From Gnetum montanum (Eukaryota > Streptophyta > Gnetopsida > Gnetales > Gnetaceae), in NCBI GenBank assembly GCA_015680685.1, contig MNCI01035193.1, positions 1-64,000 on the forward strand: a stretch of 64,000 nt of DNA. Reading direction: 5' to 3'. This document shows positions 1-11,598 of this stretch, in pieces. The notes beneath the pieces are model-generated. The model was not told the origin of the DNA. It searched no databases and saw only the letters and a program-made list of their open reading frames with translations. Both the position numbers and the translations under genes were made by a program. Each line of letters starts with the position of its first letter. Positions within the stretch are counted from its first letter, which is position 1.

Positions 1-649
1 GGTGCACATATCAAAATGTATCATCATCTAGCACATGCATCAACAATGTTCTAATGACATAGCAAAAATAATCACACCCATCACTAGTGATGGGAAATTC
101 ATAACATCGTCCTTCTTATGCCAACAAAAAGTTTGAATTTATCTTATCCTATAGGGGAAAATGGCCAAAAAGAGCAGAGAAGGGCTGAATTTTTTATCCT
201 CTAACAAATCATTTTGATTTATATAGACATAATTCAATTTTAGTTTTAGTTTCAACATGCACCTAAATATATCAAACCCATGTTTCAACTAAATCATGGA
301 TTTTGGTTTAATAGTTAGTTGGACCATCATAGTTCGATATCAAAGTAAGCTTGTTGAATGTGTAAATCACCTTGCAAGGCTTGATGGACAAATTGGTAAA
401 ACCATGTTTGAAATCAAATCATGACTTTTAGTTTGACGATTAGCTAGATTGTCACAAAGACAAGCAAGTTGCTTCAATTAATATTTTTTCAGAATTGACT
501 CAATGGAGGCAGAGCGATGCCTATTAACTTAAGAACCTCATTTACTTTCATGTGCCATACTTGATTAAGGAATTAACACAAATGCAAGGGCACCAACATC
601 TTCTAAGTTATCATATTCTACCAATGCAATGATAAATTATATTTATTTA
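1..649. other. Non-coding sequence with a faint direct repeat
   Basis: No gene or element is recognisable. The stretch around 290-330 recurs in diverged form around 416-460 (both contain AAATCATG followed by TTTTGGTTT or TTTAGTTTG and then a TAGTTAG or TAGCTAG block), so a duplication of about 125 bp probably lies here. Confidence 0.3.
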
Positions 650-1494
650 CCCTTGTCACAATTGATAAACAAAAAAAGTGCTATTTTATAAGGGCTTAGC
701 TATCAACTAAGCCTCTGCTACATCAATGCATCTACCTTAATACAATCACAAAAAATGCTTATAAATATAGTTCACCTATTGTCTTTATGCACCATTGGGT
801 CAATAGTGTAGCCAAACTCTTGTAGTTTGTTTTCATAGTCTTAGTAAACAACCAACAAGTTCCCACAATATGAATTTGAGTTGATTATACAGTGTCTTAT
901 TTGAGTGGCATTGTACTGAGAGAATCTATGACCAACAATAAGATCGAGATTGTTTCATATTCATTGCAATACTTTGACTTAAAATAGAATTTAGTTTCAA
1001 TGCAATTTATCTTCCATACAACTTAGCTTAATATGTACATTTTCATGCACCTTAATCATTGGTGGAATGATCACAGCTAATTTCAAGCATAATATGTATT
1101 CACTTGGTGATCCCAATAGTGTTACTTCTTGGTTCTCTCAATAGCATAACATTTCACATACCAACAATGGGTATGTGAGTTCAGGACATATACAACAAAT
1201 TCAGGATAGACACTCATCATCATTACACTAGTGTAGAATTTATTTAGTTGTTATTAATTAGATTATTTATTTAATTAATTTCTATATTTCCATCTACTTC
1301 AACCACAACCACACAACATCAATGATTATACACCTTACCTTGAACTAAACCATACATATTAGAGGTATTACAGATACAAGTAGTAGGACAACAACATGCG
1401 ATCAATGTGATTAATGCCTAACAATTTAGATACCACACTAGTCCCATCCATGGATTACAACATAGTTGGGCATTTGAAACACTCATGCTCATCA
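650..1494 (+). repeat. Degenerate LTR of the TGATGAG/CTCATCA family
   Basis: The order of landmarks matches the better-kept solo LTR at 27048-27964: a TATA-like TTATAAATATAG near 758, then the conserved block AATAAGATCGAGATTG near 940, TAAACCATACATA near 1345, ACTAGTCCCATCCATGGA near 1437, and an end resembling CTCATCA at 1487-1494. Element A's LTRs share the same closing layout. No primer site follows, so this is probably a solo or truncated LTR. The left boundary is uncertain by tens of bases. Confidence 0.55.
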
Positions 1495-2734
1495 ACAATC
1501 ATTGTCTTTTATCTCATTAAATTTAAATTAAAATAGCTTGTTATTATAGGCAACTAATTTAACAATATTTCATATATGTAAGAGTGTTAATGAAGCATTG
1601 TTTACTTGGTTAAAATGTGTGGCTTTGGTATATATGTTGCAAATTTAATCCTAAGGAATATGCTAAGACATTGCTACTTGGGAGCATGGTAAAAATATAT
1701 ATTCAAAGTCATATATTCAAAAGCTAACCATAGTAAATAATCATCAAATCATGAGTTAACCTCTATTTGGGATAAACGCACTAAAATGACACCTACCTTT
1801 ATTAGTTCCATGTTAATGGGATAAAGACACAATGATGATAATTTGGAAAAGCAAATATACATTTAGAGACTATGCCACTAGGTGAAGAGATGGCCATAAT
1901 ACATCATCGTCCTATCCTATACCGACCTTAACCAATTAACCCATGTCGATGGGATAAAGGAACCAAAACATTGATGATAAGTAAAAGTATGCATAAATGT
2001 GCATTATCCATCAAGGTGAATATAAATGTGTACATTATCCATCAAGGTGAATAAAGTTGATTTAGAAGCCTTTCATTGATGATGACGATTTTCCATTCTA
2101 TTCCATTTACCATCCTATTACGTGAACTTGCATAGTCAATTCCATAACAATTGGTAACGCTAAACAGATTGCAAGTGTTCGGCTTAAGTTCAGAATATTT
2201 TTATGAAGATATCCAGGATAGCTATGTACCTAAACTTTAACTCACTTTCTCATTCACTATGACAAAAACTGAATAAGCTTTTTGGGTGATACACCCCTAA
2301 ATTCAAGGCATCGATATTTGTTTTCACGGTATCAAAATGAAAATTTCTTGATGCCAACTAAAGTAGTATAACTTGTTTCTACCCATTATGGATGCCATTC
2401 AACCTTTAAATGATTCTCATTTCCTGTAACAAACAAATCAAGTTACACCAAAAAAATACCCCCTGATTTGGCATTATTTGTAGACCATCCACACAAAAAG
2501 AAATTATAGCATGCGCAATCTATATCTTTGAAAGAAAGACATTATCACACTTTTGAGAAGACTAAAAGCCAATTAGAGAATGTGGTAGTATCATATAGAT
2601 TAGGGAAAAAACGTAACATATAGATTGATATTTTACTACATTGAAACTAGCAAAATCAGGAAATCCAGTTTTTATCCCATAAAATTGGGTTGACCCATTA
2701 GGGCAGGCAAGTCATTTGACAATAGTTATTATAA
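1495..2734. other. Non-coding, no gene seen
   Basis: AT-rich sequence without a convincing reading frame. Besides the short tandem repeat at 1993-2052, a GGGATAAAG...CAATGATGATAA or CATTGATGATAA segment occurs near 1818 and again near 1952, suggesting an old duplication. Confidence 0.3.
1993..2052. repeat. Tandem duplication, about 30 bp x 2
   Basis: Two adjoining units share ATAAATGTG, then CATTATCCATCAAGGTGAAT. The second unit has two extra bases. The units are otherwise identical, so the duplication is younger than the decayed sequence around it. Confidence 0.85.
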
Positions 2735-3330
2735 ATGACCATTAACTTGACATAAAACCGGAACTGAAACCTCTCCAACCGGGACAGTAGTCTGCGTTTC
2801 GGGCCAAAAAAACCCCGGATTTACATTTTCGAAGAAAGGTTTCGGGTTGTCGGCCTTGGCGGCCTTGTGCTTTGCCATCCTCCCGTTTCCCGTTCGGGGC
2901 ACAGACCCACTTTTTTGTTCGTAACGGCCCGGTCGTGGGTGCTTCACACTGTACGCTGGAAACTTTTGCGATTAGCTAGGAGGGACGGGGATTTTTGGAT
3001 CGTTATCTTGTGGTTCGTCCTTATGTTTTTCCTTTTTCCATATTTTTTCGTTGTCTTTAAGATCTATTGTTCCTTTACCGAAGTCTGACGTACGAGATCT
3101 AGGAAGAGTAATAGTTCTCTCTAGGGCTCCTTTAGAGGGATCGGCTGGATACCCTCAACACACGGTTTCTTCATGACAGGGTTTGCTTCGCCGATTCTTC
3201 CATAGTTTAACGGCATGAAAGAAAAAAAGGCGGATCATGTTCACCAAGGAATGACCCGAAATTGGATTTTCATCTATCTGGGATCGTTCCTTTTCATCGT
3301 AATCAAAGATGTTTTCTTAAGTTGCTAATT
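2735..3330 (+). other. Probable mitochondrial-DNA insertion (NUMT)
   Basis: Base composition changes sharply here: GC-richer and with CpG-containing words (ACGTACGAGATC, GGGACGGGG) unlike the AT-rich surroundings, as expected of organelle DNA. Its right end holds a short frame resembling the C-terminus of plant mitochondrial succinate dehydrogenase subunit 4 (separate entry). The middle has a hydrophobic frame ending at 3088 (72 codons from 2867) that I cannot assign. Plant mitochondrial DNA is often transferred to the nucleus, but borders cannot be fixed without a mitochondrial reference. Confidence 0.45.
3215..3328 (+). pseudogene. sdh4-like C-terminal fragment (mitochondrial origin)
   Basis: The frame from 3215 to the TAA at 3326-3328 encodes 37 residues containing DHVHQGMTRNWIFIYL and ending IVIKDVFLSC. 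This resembles the end of plant mitochondrial SDH4, the small membrane-anchor subunit of respiratory complex II, where a VHHEMTR-like segment precedes a hydrophobic helix ending IVIKDVF. The same frame has a TAG at 3203-3205 and no recognisable N-terminal part upstream. The family normally has roughly 100 residues or more, so this is a fragment. The match is from memory of the family; another membrane protein tail cannot be excluded. Confidence 0.45.
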
Positions 3331-4821
3331 TGTTTAATGTATCATCACCATCATCATTCGTGCGATTTCACAAATAGGATTCCATTATAAACACTCTATA
3401 GTTTATCACTTGCTGACATTGGGACGCTGCATAGACAAAGCATAAAGGCTAAAATACAAAATTTATATTCACTTTGTTCAATTTTCAAATTCTTATAATG
3501 AAAACGGTTAATGTGAAATTGGGATGTGAAAGAAGTTATTAGCTACCATATACCAATGTTGATAAACTCATAATAGAATGTCAATCTAGGGATAGCAAAG
3601 AAAGACTTAAATTTAGAGCAATATTGGTATAAAGAAGGGGTAATCCATTTGGAGCTTTATAGCTCAGCATTGTCTACCAAAATTGAACCCATGACTTGGA
3701 GCTTTCAAATCAAGAGTCTTACTACTAGGTATAAAGAAAGGTTATCTATTACCATCCATATTCTTGCACATCGTGGCAATATTATTGATATAAAAAATGG
3801 ATACTAAAGATATCTAATGACAATGCTTTGAAAGTATAGTAGCTATATGTGAATTTTCTATTTTTTTTGTAAATGCTACAACCTTGGTAAATAAGTTTTG
3901 AAAGTAGAGAAAGAAAATAAACTTGCCATTTGCATAGAATACAACTCCAATGCCATTTGCATATGAACTGGAGTGTCATATGCAATATGCAAATGGGATA
4001 TCACAAGTAGAACGGTGTGTAAATTGTTTAATTTATCGTGATCAATATTAGGGCAATATCTTGATAATGTGTTCAAAATACCTTATTACTGAACACATTT
4101 GATGGACCTTAGAAATATGGATATTTATATATTGGTTGTGTATCAATCGGTCTAACAGATCTTTATAGGTCTATATAGACAATGAAATTTCAATTTCATG
4201 AATGTCAACTAAACAAAGACTGTGAAATAGGATACATAAAATCACAATCACAAGTTCATTGTGAGAGATGCCAAAATTGACTATGAAGTCTTGGATTTAG
4301 AATTCAGTGACCACACAGAATAAATGTGAAGTGTAAAGAATTACAGGCGGTTGAAGGCTCTAACTACTCTTAGAAACAATATAAAAGTAAATGAATCTAG
4401 ACGTGGAAACTGAAAACTATAATGGTATACTAGAAAGGTCCTACTATGGTTGTGTTGTATTGGCCCCAAATTTAACCAAAAATGCTAAAGAGAAATAACA
4501 AATGCACAATAGCAAATTTTTGACTAATGAATTCAAGGTGAAATTCCAAACTCAAGATGAAATCCTATTATTAAAGGAAGATAAACTATTGTTAACAGCT
4601 GATATCAATTTTGCTAAGACCAGACTTATCTAAAACCCATTTCCACTATTGAAACTCGGACTCCCTAAGTACTATTGAGTTTCCAACAAGTCACTATTCC
4701 AAGAAAGCCACCAAAACAAATACCAAAAAGGATATGGGAAAATAAAATTGAAGAAAATTTAAAGAAACTGCAAATAAACAAAGATCTAGCTCTTCATAGA
4801 GGCAAATGGTGAAAAAGAACT
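3331..4821. other. Non-coding, no gene seen
   Basis: AT-rich sequence with only short, unconvincing frames on both strands. No LTR landmarks, terminal repeats or coding similarity are recognised. Confidence 0.3.
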
Positions 4822-4880
4822 CATGTAGCCGACCCCATTTTGTTGGGACAAGGCTAGGATAATGATGATGATGATGATGA
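4822..4880 (+). repeat. Au-SINE-like 3' end with GAT-repeat tail
   Basis: The block GTAGCCGACCCCATTTTG followed by TTGGGACAAGGCT is the signature 3' end shared by plant Au-type SINEs and partner LINEs, in which CCC and GGG pair in a small hairpin before a trinucleotide-repeat tail. Here it ends in (GAT)n at 4862-4880 instead of the usual TTG repeat. I cannot delimit a 5' tRNA-derived head, so this may be a truncated copy or the tail of a LINE. Confidence 0.5.
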
Positions 4881-4975
4881 ACAAGCCAATACAAGAAAAA
4901 TATGAAAATACCATGCCTATTTTTAGAAGAATTTGAGGCCTAACAAAAGTTCTAGAAACACATTTCAGACTCTAT

Positions 4976-5154
4976 AACTAAGACTCAGCAAGCAGTCACT
5001 AAGTTTAGGTAGGTTTTACAACATAGTAGCCCTTTTTGCTAATTCTACCATCAAAGTCATCACTCTGCAACTAAGACTAGGCAACCACTCAGTAAGTTCG
5101 AGCAAGTTTTACAACATAGTAGCCTTTTTTACTAATTCTACCGTCAAAGTCATC
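4976..5154. repeat. Tandem duplication, 86 bp x 2
   Basis: Units at 4976-5061 and 5069-5154 share AACTAAGACT at the start, GTTTTACAACATAGTAGCC in the middle, and CTAATTCTACC then GTCAAAGTCATC or ATCAAAGTCATC at the end. About ten substitutions separate them. A 19-base T run follows at 5196-5214. Confidence 0.8.
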
Positions 5155-5214
5155 TAAAAGTCCATAATATTTAACAAGTCAAGTAGTAGATTGCCTTTTT
5201 TTTTTTTTTTTTTT

Positions 5215-6119
5215 GCTAGTACAGTACCAAAATTAGCTAGATATGTTTAAAAAATAAGAATTTAACACTAGTGAAAATGATTTGTTTTATGATGAAAACA
5301 TATGGTTTCAAAATAGGAAATTGAAAATCAACATCCAATAAATAAGAGACTTTCATTGTTGAATGGTAAAAAGTTAACTCGTACTTTTCTTTTGAGTAAT
5401 GCATATGATTAGGAAATTTTAACTTTACCAATGAATCTTAGCTCGATTTCTTAGTGTATGGATTGTGGTTGTTCAAGTCACAAGTTTGATTCCAAGAGTT
5501 GTGCTAAGATATGTACCAGCTATTAGGGTCCATCAACAATAGCAAATTATATGATTAAAAACAAAAATTAACACACCTGAAACAAAATTAAACACACATC
5601 TAAAGCCATCATGAAAGGTGAGAAATTAAAAGCAAGTCCTAATCCCCTACCAAATTGGGGCAAACACTCATGCAATCATATCCATTACCCTTCATCTCAA
5701 TTTATACATATGGTTGCCTTTTCGTAACCCAAGGTTCATTGAACCTAGACATATTTTCTAATCACTTAGAAACTTTTGAATAAGTCTAGTGGCCAATATT
5801 GTTGACATTGCTATCTTTTCCAACACTTGTTTCCTCAATGCCAATATGAGGAACAAACTTGGAAATACACCCCCTTCATTTAAATTCCATCTCAAAATGT
5901 GCACTATTCAATTTCATGCCACATTTGAAATATACACACATATTAATACATCTAGACATCAAATTCACATAGATAATCCTTCTTAAAAAATGGCAATGAA
6001 CCCACAAGAACAATTTATTCAATGAAACTTGCAATTAACATGTAAGAACAAACCATCTTGAAAAACTAGCAATGAAATTCAAATTTTGGTATGTCTTAAT
6101 TCTTTAGTGATTCTTTGTG
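5215..6119. other. Non-coding, no gene seen
   Basis: No persuasive reading frame or repeat boundary. A tRNA-like B-box motif near 5483 was considered and rejected. Confidence 0.3.
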
Positions 6120-6390
6120 TTATTTGATTTTTAACAATCCATAGCCATTAATCATCATTGATGCCTACAGACTCCTTGGCATGAGGGCATGCAAGGGCAT
6201 TAAAGGCATGAGCTTGCTATGGGAAGGACCAACTAGCATACTCTTTGGTTTGGATGGTTAAACTTCTTATCCCATAGTCATTTTTCTTTCAAAACCATTG
6301 TTTTCCACATTGGAACATCTAGTTTTTGTAATGCTTGATAATCAAATTTCATCCATATCTCCATTTCCAAACTAAATTTCAAGCCCTCTT
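6120..6390 (+). repeat. Relic of the A/B/D family's non-coding internal region
   Basis: The order CATGAGGGCATG, AGGGCATTAAAGGCATGAGC, then GCTATGGGAAGGACC matches the region between protease and 3' LTR in element A near 25410-25460 (GGGCATTAAGGGCATGAGCC then GGGGAGGATCC) and its reverse complement in D near 59365-59400. It lies in plus orientation without a nearby gag, so it is a fragment of an older family member. Confidence 0.55.
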
Positions 6391-6565
6391 CAATGATTTA
6401 TTCTTATTCTACGTTTTTTTGGCTTTGTCTAGACTCCAACTTCATCGTCAAACTCCTTTCCAACACTTATTTTTTTAAGGTGAAAATTTGCTTTAATAAG
6501 TTGCATCAATGCATTCCTATTAATGTAGCCCGATGCATCCATGCATCCCCATCAACACAACACAA

Positions 6566-6790
6566 AAAGTCTATAAATACGCATTAACACTTAGCTCTTT
6601 TTACACATTTGTATCACAATGTTAAGGGAGTTTCTACAATTTTCTAAGCTCATAGCTCTAAGCACATTAACTTGCAAACCGCTTGTCTGAATCCACTCGT
6701 TCTTCGATCCTCAAGCTACATGAGGTAAGATTTACATTGCAGGGCCCACAAACCCAAGGTTTATGATGAAATTTTTTTCAAAATTGTTTT
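6566..6790 (+). promoter_or_regulatory. LTR-type promoter upstream of decayed ORF
   Basis: AGTCTATAAATACGC near 6568-6582 is a good plant TATA box. The following leader contains GGGAGTTTCTACAATTTTC, which resembles the sequence downstream of the minus-strand TATA at 15620-15636 (GGGGAGTTTTTGCATTTTTC). In both places the same decayed ORF starts several hundred bases further on. This is probably the 5' LTR end of a retroelement. A GGTAAG near 6725 could be a splice donor, but that is speculation. Confidence 0.4.
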
Positions 6791-7014
6791 AACTCCCAAA
6801 GATTTAACTAATAAAATAATATTAAAAATCACTTATCCACACTAATTTAAACCTCATAAGCAAACTCAGGTAGCTAAATAAATAAAATAATCAACCTACC
6901 ATGATCACAATTAACCCAAGTGTAACTTACCCAAAAGAAGAAAGTTATCAAAAGCACTAAAAGTTACACATTAAACACTGATCCTTGGTTATGTTTGTGA
7001 TCACAGATGATACT

Positions 7015-8868
7015 AAAGACAAGATCGCAAGGAGAAGGACCATGCCATCCTAGGGGGAAGCAACTAAGAGGAGGAAGGGGCCAACAACCATAATAGCCCT
7101 CCCTAATAACAAGAAGTAGAGACCCATGCAATAGGACCTCTTTGGGAGGAGCCCTGAGTGGAATCTACCTACCAGATTCCCATAGCAAAGACCAACTAGC
7201 CACAGTAGGATGAGGCACTAAGGCCTAGGCCTAATTTGGAGGTCACACTGACCAAGGCCTACCTAAAAAAATTTTTTTCCAAGGAGGTCCAAAGTTCAAT
7301 TTTTCAAAAACTTAACTTTAGCCCCTTCTTAGAATTGACACTAGAGAAAGTATGCACATAACCACAAGGTGTCTTCAATGTGGCCCATTCTCTCTTCCAA
7401 TGGAGAGTGGTACATGGGGAAGACCTATCTCTTCTTGAACAACTGATAAGGAGATGCCACAGTGAAAATCAAAGATATAACCATCTCCTACTTAGTTGAG
7501 GTTATTATAGAGGCCCTCGACTTACTTAACGTAGGGGCAACATTAGCTGAAATCTCAACTTAGGCAAATCTAGTTGCGAAAAAGAAATGGATCTAATAGT
7601 GCAATGGAATGAACTGTAAGAAGTATGATGCACTTACCAAGGTAAAGAGAGCCTAGTTCAAAATTGTGGCACCTAAATCCAACGGTAAGACTCAACAAGG
7701 TCACTACCTTCTCTACCCATTCATGCATCACTTTAGCAGTAAGTTCCCTGTCAACCTCCCTCAACTCATCTTGCTCGAAATCGAGAAATGCTTTAAAGAG
7801 AACTAGTGAGGAAGGAAGACACTTGCCTTCCAATGCCTAATACAAAAACTCTACAAGATGGGGGGCATAGCCTAGTATGCCAACAATACACTTCGTCATG
7901 CTCCTGTTGCATCCTAGCAAGAGATAATGAAGGAAAAAGTAGTTGCTAAGCTACTAGAGGAGCAACCACCACCACCACCTATTGGTGAGACAACACCAAA
8001 GCCTTGCACAGCTATTGAACACCTAACAAAACTTCATGAATAGCTATTGTAGCAATAAAAAGGAGAGAAAGATGGTGGGGAGCAATTGGTGTTCTGGCCA
8101 ATGTTGAGACACCTTAATGAAGTTACTAGAACTATTAGCTAGCTAGAGGAGAACATCCTGCTACTTTTAATCCAACATATGTAGGCACTCATGAGAATGA
8201 ATCTAAGCAATTGAGTAGTTACAATGTGTATCCCTAGATAATAAGAGTTTCTAGAAATTTTAGGGAACAACGTGACTTTCTTAGTATGCTTGGAGGAAGG
8301 CAAGGGGGCTACCATCCTAGTCATGTAGCACCATGGACAAGAAATAATGGCAGAAGTCATGACCAACTAGGTGGCTAAAGCACTAAATGCTCCTACAATA
8401 GCCTTTCAAGACATAGTTGCACGTAGAGATGTGTAGGCTTCTGTAGGAGCAAGAAGCAGAATATTGAGTGCAACCCAATACAAGGAGGTGTTGAACTGAC
8501 TTGTGGGAACTGGGCAACCACTTCTAGAGATCTTTGATCTTCTAGAAGATATCACTACTAGCCAATCAAAGCTACATGAAACAAAGGGCAAGCTTCTCTT
8601 TTCCAACATCTAGCTCAAGGTAGCCACCATCAAAAACCATTGGTTGGCTATTGAGGTTGTAGAATTGAGAGCCCATCGCGTTGATCCCATCATTCTTAGC
8701 CAAACCATCACAAGAGATGAAGCTTTCCTATAGCTTCAACACAAACTCAATGTGGCTAAGAATGTTAAGGATATGATGATCTTTAGTGCATCCTTATCGA
8801 AATATCTTATCCTCAACACTGATAAGAACTTGGCACAAGTCCACAAGGAAAACTTGGTTCTCACCAAG
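7015..8868 (+). pseudogene. Decayed retroelement ORF, plant-transposon-protein type
   Basis: The plus strand can be read as one long, stop-ridden protein of about 600 codons. A recognisable stretch near 7380-7520 reads PILSSNGEWYMGKTYLFLNN, then a gap and a valine-rich helix. The same protein appears on the minus strand at 12.9-15.0 kb (HILSKSGEWYLSETYKFWHN). Its later part is rich in Lys, Glu and Leu, including an EEQPPPPPIGETTPKP linker near 7955. The family looks like the large ORFs without polymerase found in plant LTR elements, similar to the domain named putative plant transposon protein, but I cannot name it surely. Function is unknown. At least 15 in-frame stops make it a pseudogene. 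Its 3' end meets a minus-strand LTR at 8875. Confidence 0.45.
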
Positions 8869-8874
8869 GACATC

Positions 8875-9830
8875 TGATGAGTGGCAAAGGTACCCCTACG
8901 CTTAACCATACAAATCACGAAGCATGCATGCATGATCCAGTCAAATTTCATGAAGTCTATAGTTTCTAGTGCACTAGTTCTTTAGGAAGTGAACCTTGCC
9001 CTAATTATCATTTGTTGTCTTTCCAATTACACTTGTGATGCACATGATATGGTCAAGTGTAATCAAGGGATATTATTTTTATTATTTTGTGTTTCATGTT
9101 CTTTGGCACTTAAATAGAGATATGAAGTATTTTAATAACTAATTTAATTTAACTATTTTACTAGTCTCTAACTAGTCCTAACATAAGCATCCAATTCCCA
9201 TACACATCCTAAACCCATGTATCCATTGTTGGGTTAGCAAGCACTACACTACTAGGTGCACCAAGCAATAACACTACTAGGATTACCAAGAGAATATGTG
9301 TTTATACTCGAAGTAGTCATACTTATGTACTTAATTTTTTTAGCTTAATTAATTAACTAATCACTTAAAGTCTTAATTTATCTTAATTAATTGCATACTT
9401 AATGAAAATAATAAATGCATAAATAAATCATTAATCTACTATAACTGTTACAAGGTTTGATCAAAAGGCTTGTCTTTATTGTTGTACACACTAGTATGGT
9501 TCAAGTAAAATAGTGCTTAAATAAAGATCCATATACTTTCTAACTCCTGCTATAGGAACTCAGAGAAATATTCTAACTTTCAAATAGACAAACTACAATA
9601 TTTGTGCTACTATTATGACTTGATATGTCCATAAACATAACTATGAGCTCATATTTATAGTTTTTGCTATAGGACTATGTCAACGAGGCCTCATAGATGT
9701 AGCAAATGCTATACCAACATGGCAACATCGACAAGGCAACACCACGTAAATGGGGCCGCATCAACGGGGGTCCATAGATAAGGCCATGTCAACGAGGGCT
9801 CATGGAAATGACACTTTGACACTTGTCATA
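8875..9830 (-). repeat. LTR of the TGATGAG family, minus orientation
   Basis: It starts TGATGAGTGGCAAAGGTACC, the reverse complement of the family's 3' LTR end. Further in it has AGCATCCAATTCCCATACAC near 9186 and ACTAGGATTACCAAG near 9272, then a minus-strand TATA box in ATATTTATAG near 9650. Upstream of that TATA (9660-9800) lies a set of short imperfect repeats built on TCAACG, CAACATGGC and GGCC. The right end is not clear because no CATCA-type terminus is visible. It is probably a solo or truncated LTR. The left flank is ACATC. Confidence 0.65.
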
Positions 9831-10059
9831 TACTACCTTATTGTACAAGAAACAAAATGATTCATTTTAGTAGGATATAGAAATAGATAAGCATGCTTTG
9901 GATGATGTTAGTGATACACGGGATGTTAATGTCTTTAAAGAGATTCATTACATTACATTATTTAAGGAGGATGGCTAAATAAGATTGTAGTTTGATGGTC
10001 CTTTGGTTGATTTAAAGGAGGAAAATATTATTAGTCATACATCATCTATAGCATCCCAT

Positions 10060-10980
10060 CCAATTATTCTGGGAAAAGAACTTGATCAAGTAAGAGCTTG
10101 GTTACAAAATCCAAAGGTTGAAAGTTCAGATTATGCATAATGGCCAACACTTTCAAAGTCACCCATCAATGAGTTTAACATAATTGAAATACTTCGAATG
10201 TCATTTCCAACATTTTTTCCATGTGGGAAATGTGACTTCCTTACAAGAAGATCTAAGGATGTCAGGTTACATGAATATGCCAGGCATCTAATTTGATATA
10301 AGGATGGAAGATTTGAATGTCATAAAAGATTCAAGTATCCCAAATAAATTTCATTCACATTGCTAGAAAGTATTAATGTCCATAAAATTATATGAACTAA
10401 TTATGTATTAATTTTATTTTTAGGTATCACATTTACAACATGATAACGAGACATCTTGCATTGACATCAATGTCAGTATTCTTTTAAAAAATATTACCAA
10501 AGCACCATTAATAATCCAAGAATTACGTGAAGGGATAGAAAATGCACCATCAAACAATTTTGTTGATAATTTGATGAGATTTGAAACAAAAATATGAGGA
10601 ACACCTTTTTATTAGAGAAAATGCAAAGCATAATTGTCTGATTTGATAAATGAGTTAGGTGCACCAACTTTTTTTTTACTTCGAGTGTAGTAGATCTTTA
10701 CTGGCTAGACCTACATAAGGTAATTCTTGGAGAATCATCAAAAAATGTGTATGCAATAAAAGAATGAAAAATAAAAAATATTATTGAGAATCCACATATA
10801 ATTGTCAAGTTTATGCATCTTCGACATAATGCATATCAAGAAATGGTATTATTTGAAGAAGTCAATGTGGTTGATTCCTAAATAAGATATGAATGGAAAC
10901 ATAGGAGATCACCACATGTCCATGTTCTCATTCTTAGCTAAATTTGTTCTTTTTTATGCTCTAATAGGCAATGCAAATTT
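10060..10980 (+). pseudogene. Helitron Rep/helicase relic (N-terminal domain)
   Basis: Helitrons are rolling-circle DNA transposons encoding a Rep-helicase protein. Reading across frames gives the hallmark order of the Helitron-like N-terminal domain: FPTFFPCGKCDF near 10205-10240, then LHEYARHLI and YKDGRFECHKRF, then after a gap DLYWLDLHK-like sequence near 10690-10715, NPHIIVKFMH near 10790-10815, and YEWKHRRSPHVHV near 10885-10925. The last is the conserved YEWQHRG-SPHVHG-like motif carrying the HUH-adjacent histidines. Many stops and frameshifts separate the pieces. No helicase domain and no TC/CTRR ends were found, so it is a fragment. Confidence 0.75.
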
Positions 10981-11598
10981 AGTCAAGAGTAAAAACATAC
11001 AATACATTATGCAAATATTTTTTTTTCTAAAATCCATCATTACAAAAACTTTCATATAAAAATCTTGTTCTTTGTCTAGAAGTCATGAAAATTATAATCC
11101 TTAAATCTTGCTCTTTGTTCAAAAGTTCTAAATTTTTTTATTTAAATAACTTATTACTTGTTAAGAAATAAGATTATCTCGATCAAATTACAAGTATATA
11201 TTATAAATAGATAACTAAGTTAGTTATTAGGCATGCTTACATGTCCCTATGTCCTGTGTTTGCATGTTTTGAAGAGAGTCTCAAAGTATTATTTTTAAAA
11301 CATGGGTAAACATCTTCTTTGGTTATAGATTTTAATTTCTCATGTGAAAGCAAGTCTATTTTATATGATGATGATGATGTCCATTGTGAGCATCCCTATT
11401 CATACATTCATATATCATTGATTTTAAACTTTTTTAAAAATAAAAATAAAAATATTTTAATCATAAAAAGACTTTTTTTGAAAGTACATTATTGTATGTG
11501 ATTGAATTTCTTTCATTGGGCAAACTTTATTTTTACAAATTTTTGTTATAGTACTCCATTTGTGATACAATGCTAAATTTTAAAAAACCATAAATTAG
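10981..11598. other. Non-coding, no gene seen
   Basis: Very AT-rich. It could be the decayed continuation of the Helitron relic, but no further motif is readable. It ends at the left LTR of element B, with flank ATTAG. Confidence 0.3.

Noticed and set aside
5436-5505. tRNA-like A and B boxes (TAGCTCGATTTCTTAG, then AGTTTGATTCC)
   Set aside because: The arms do not fold into a cloverleaf by eye, and no SINE body or tail follows. Two short box-like words are expected by chance in this much DNA.
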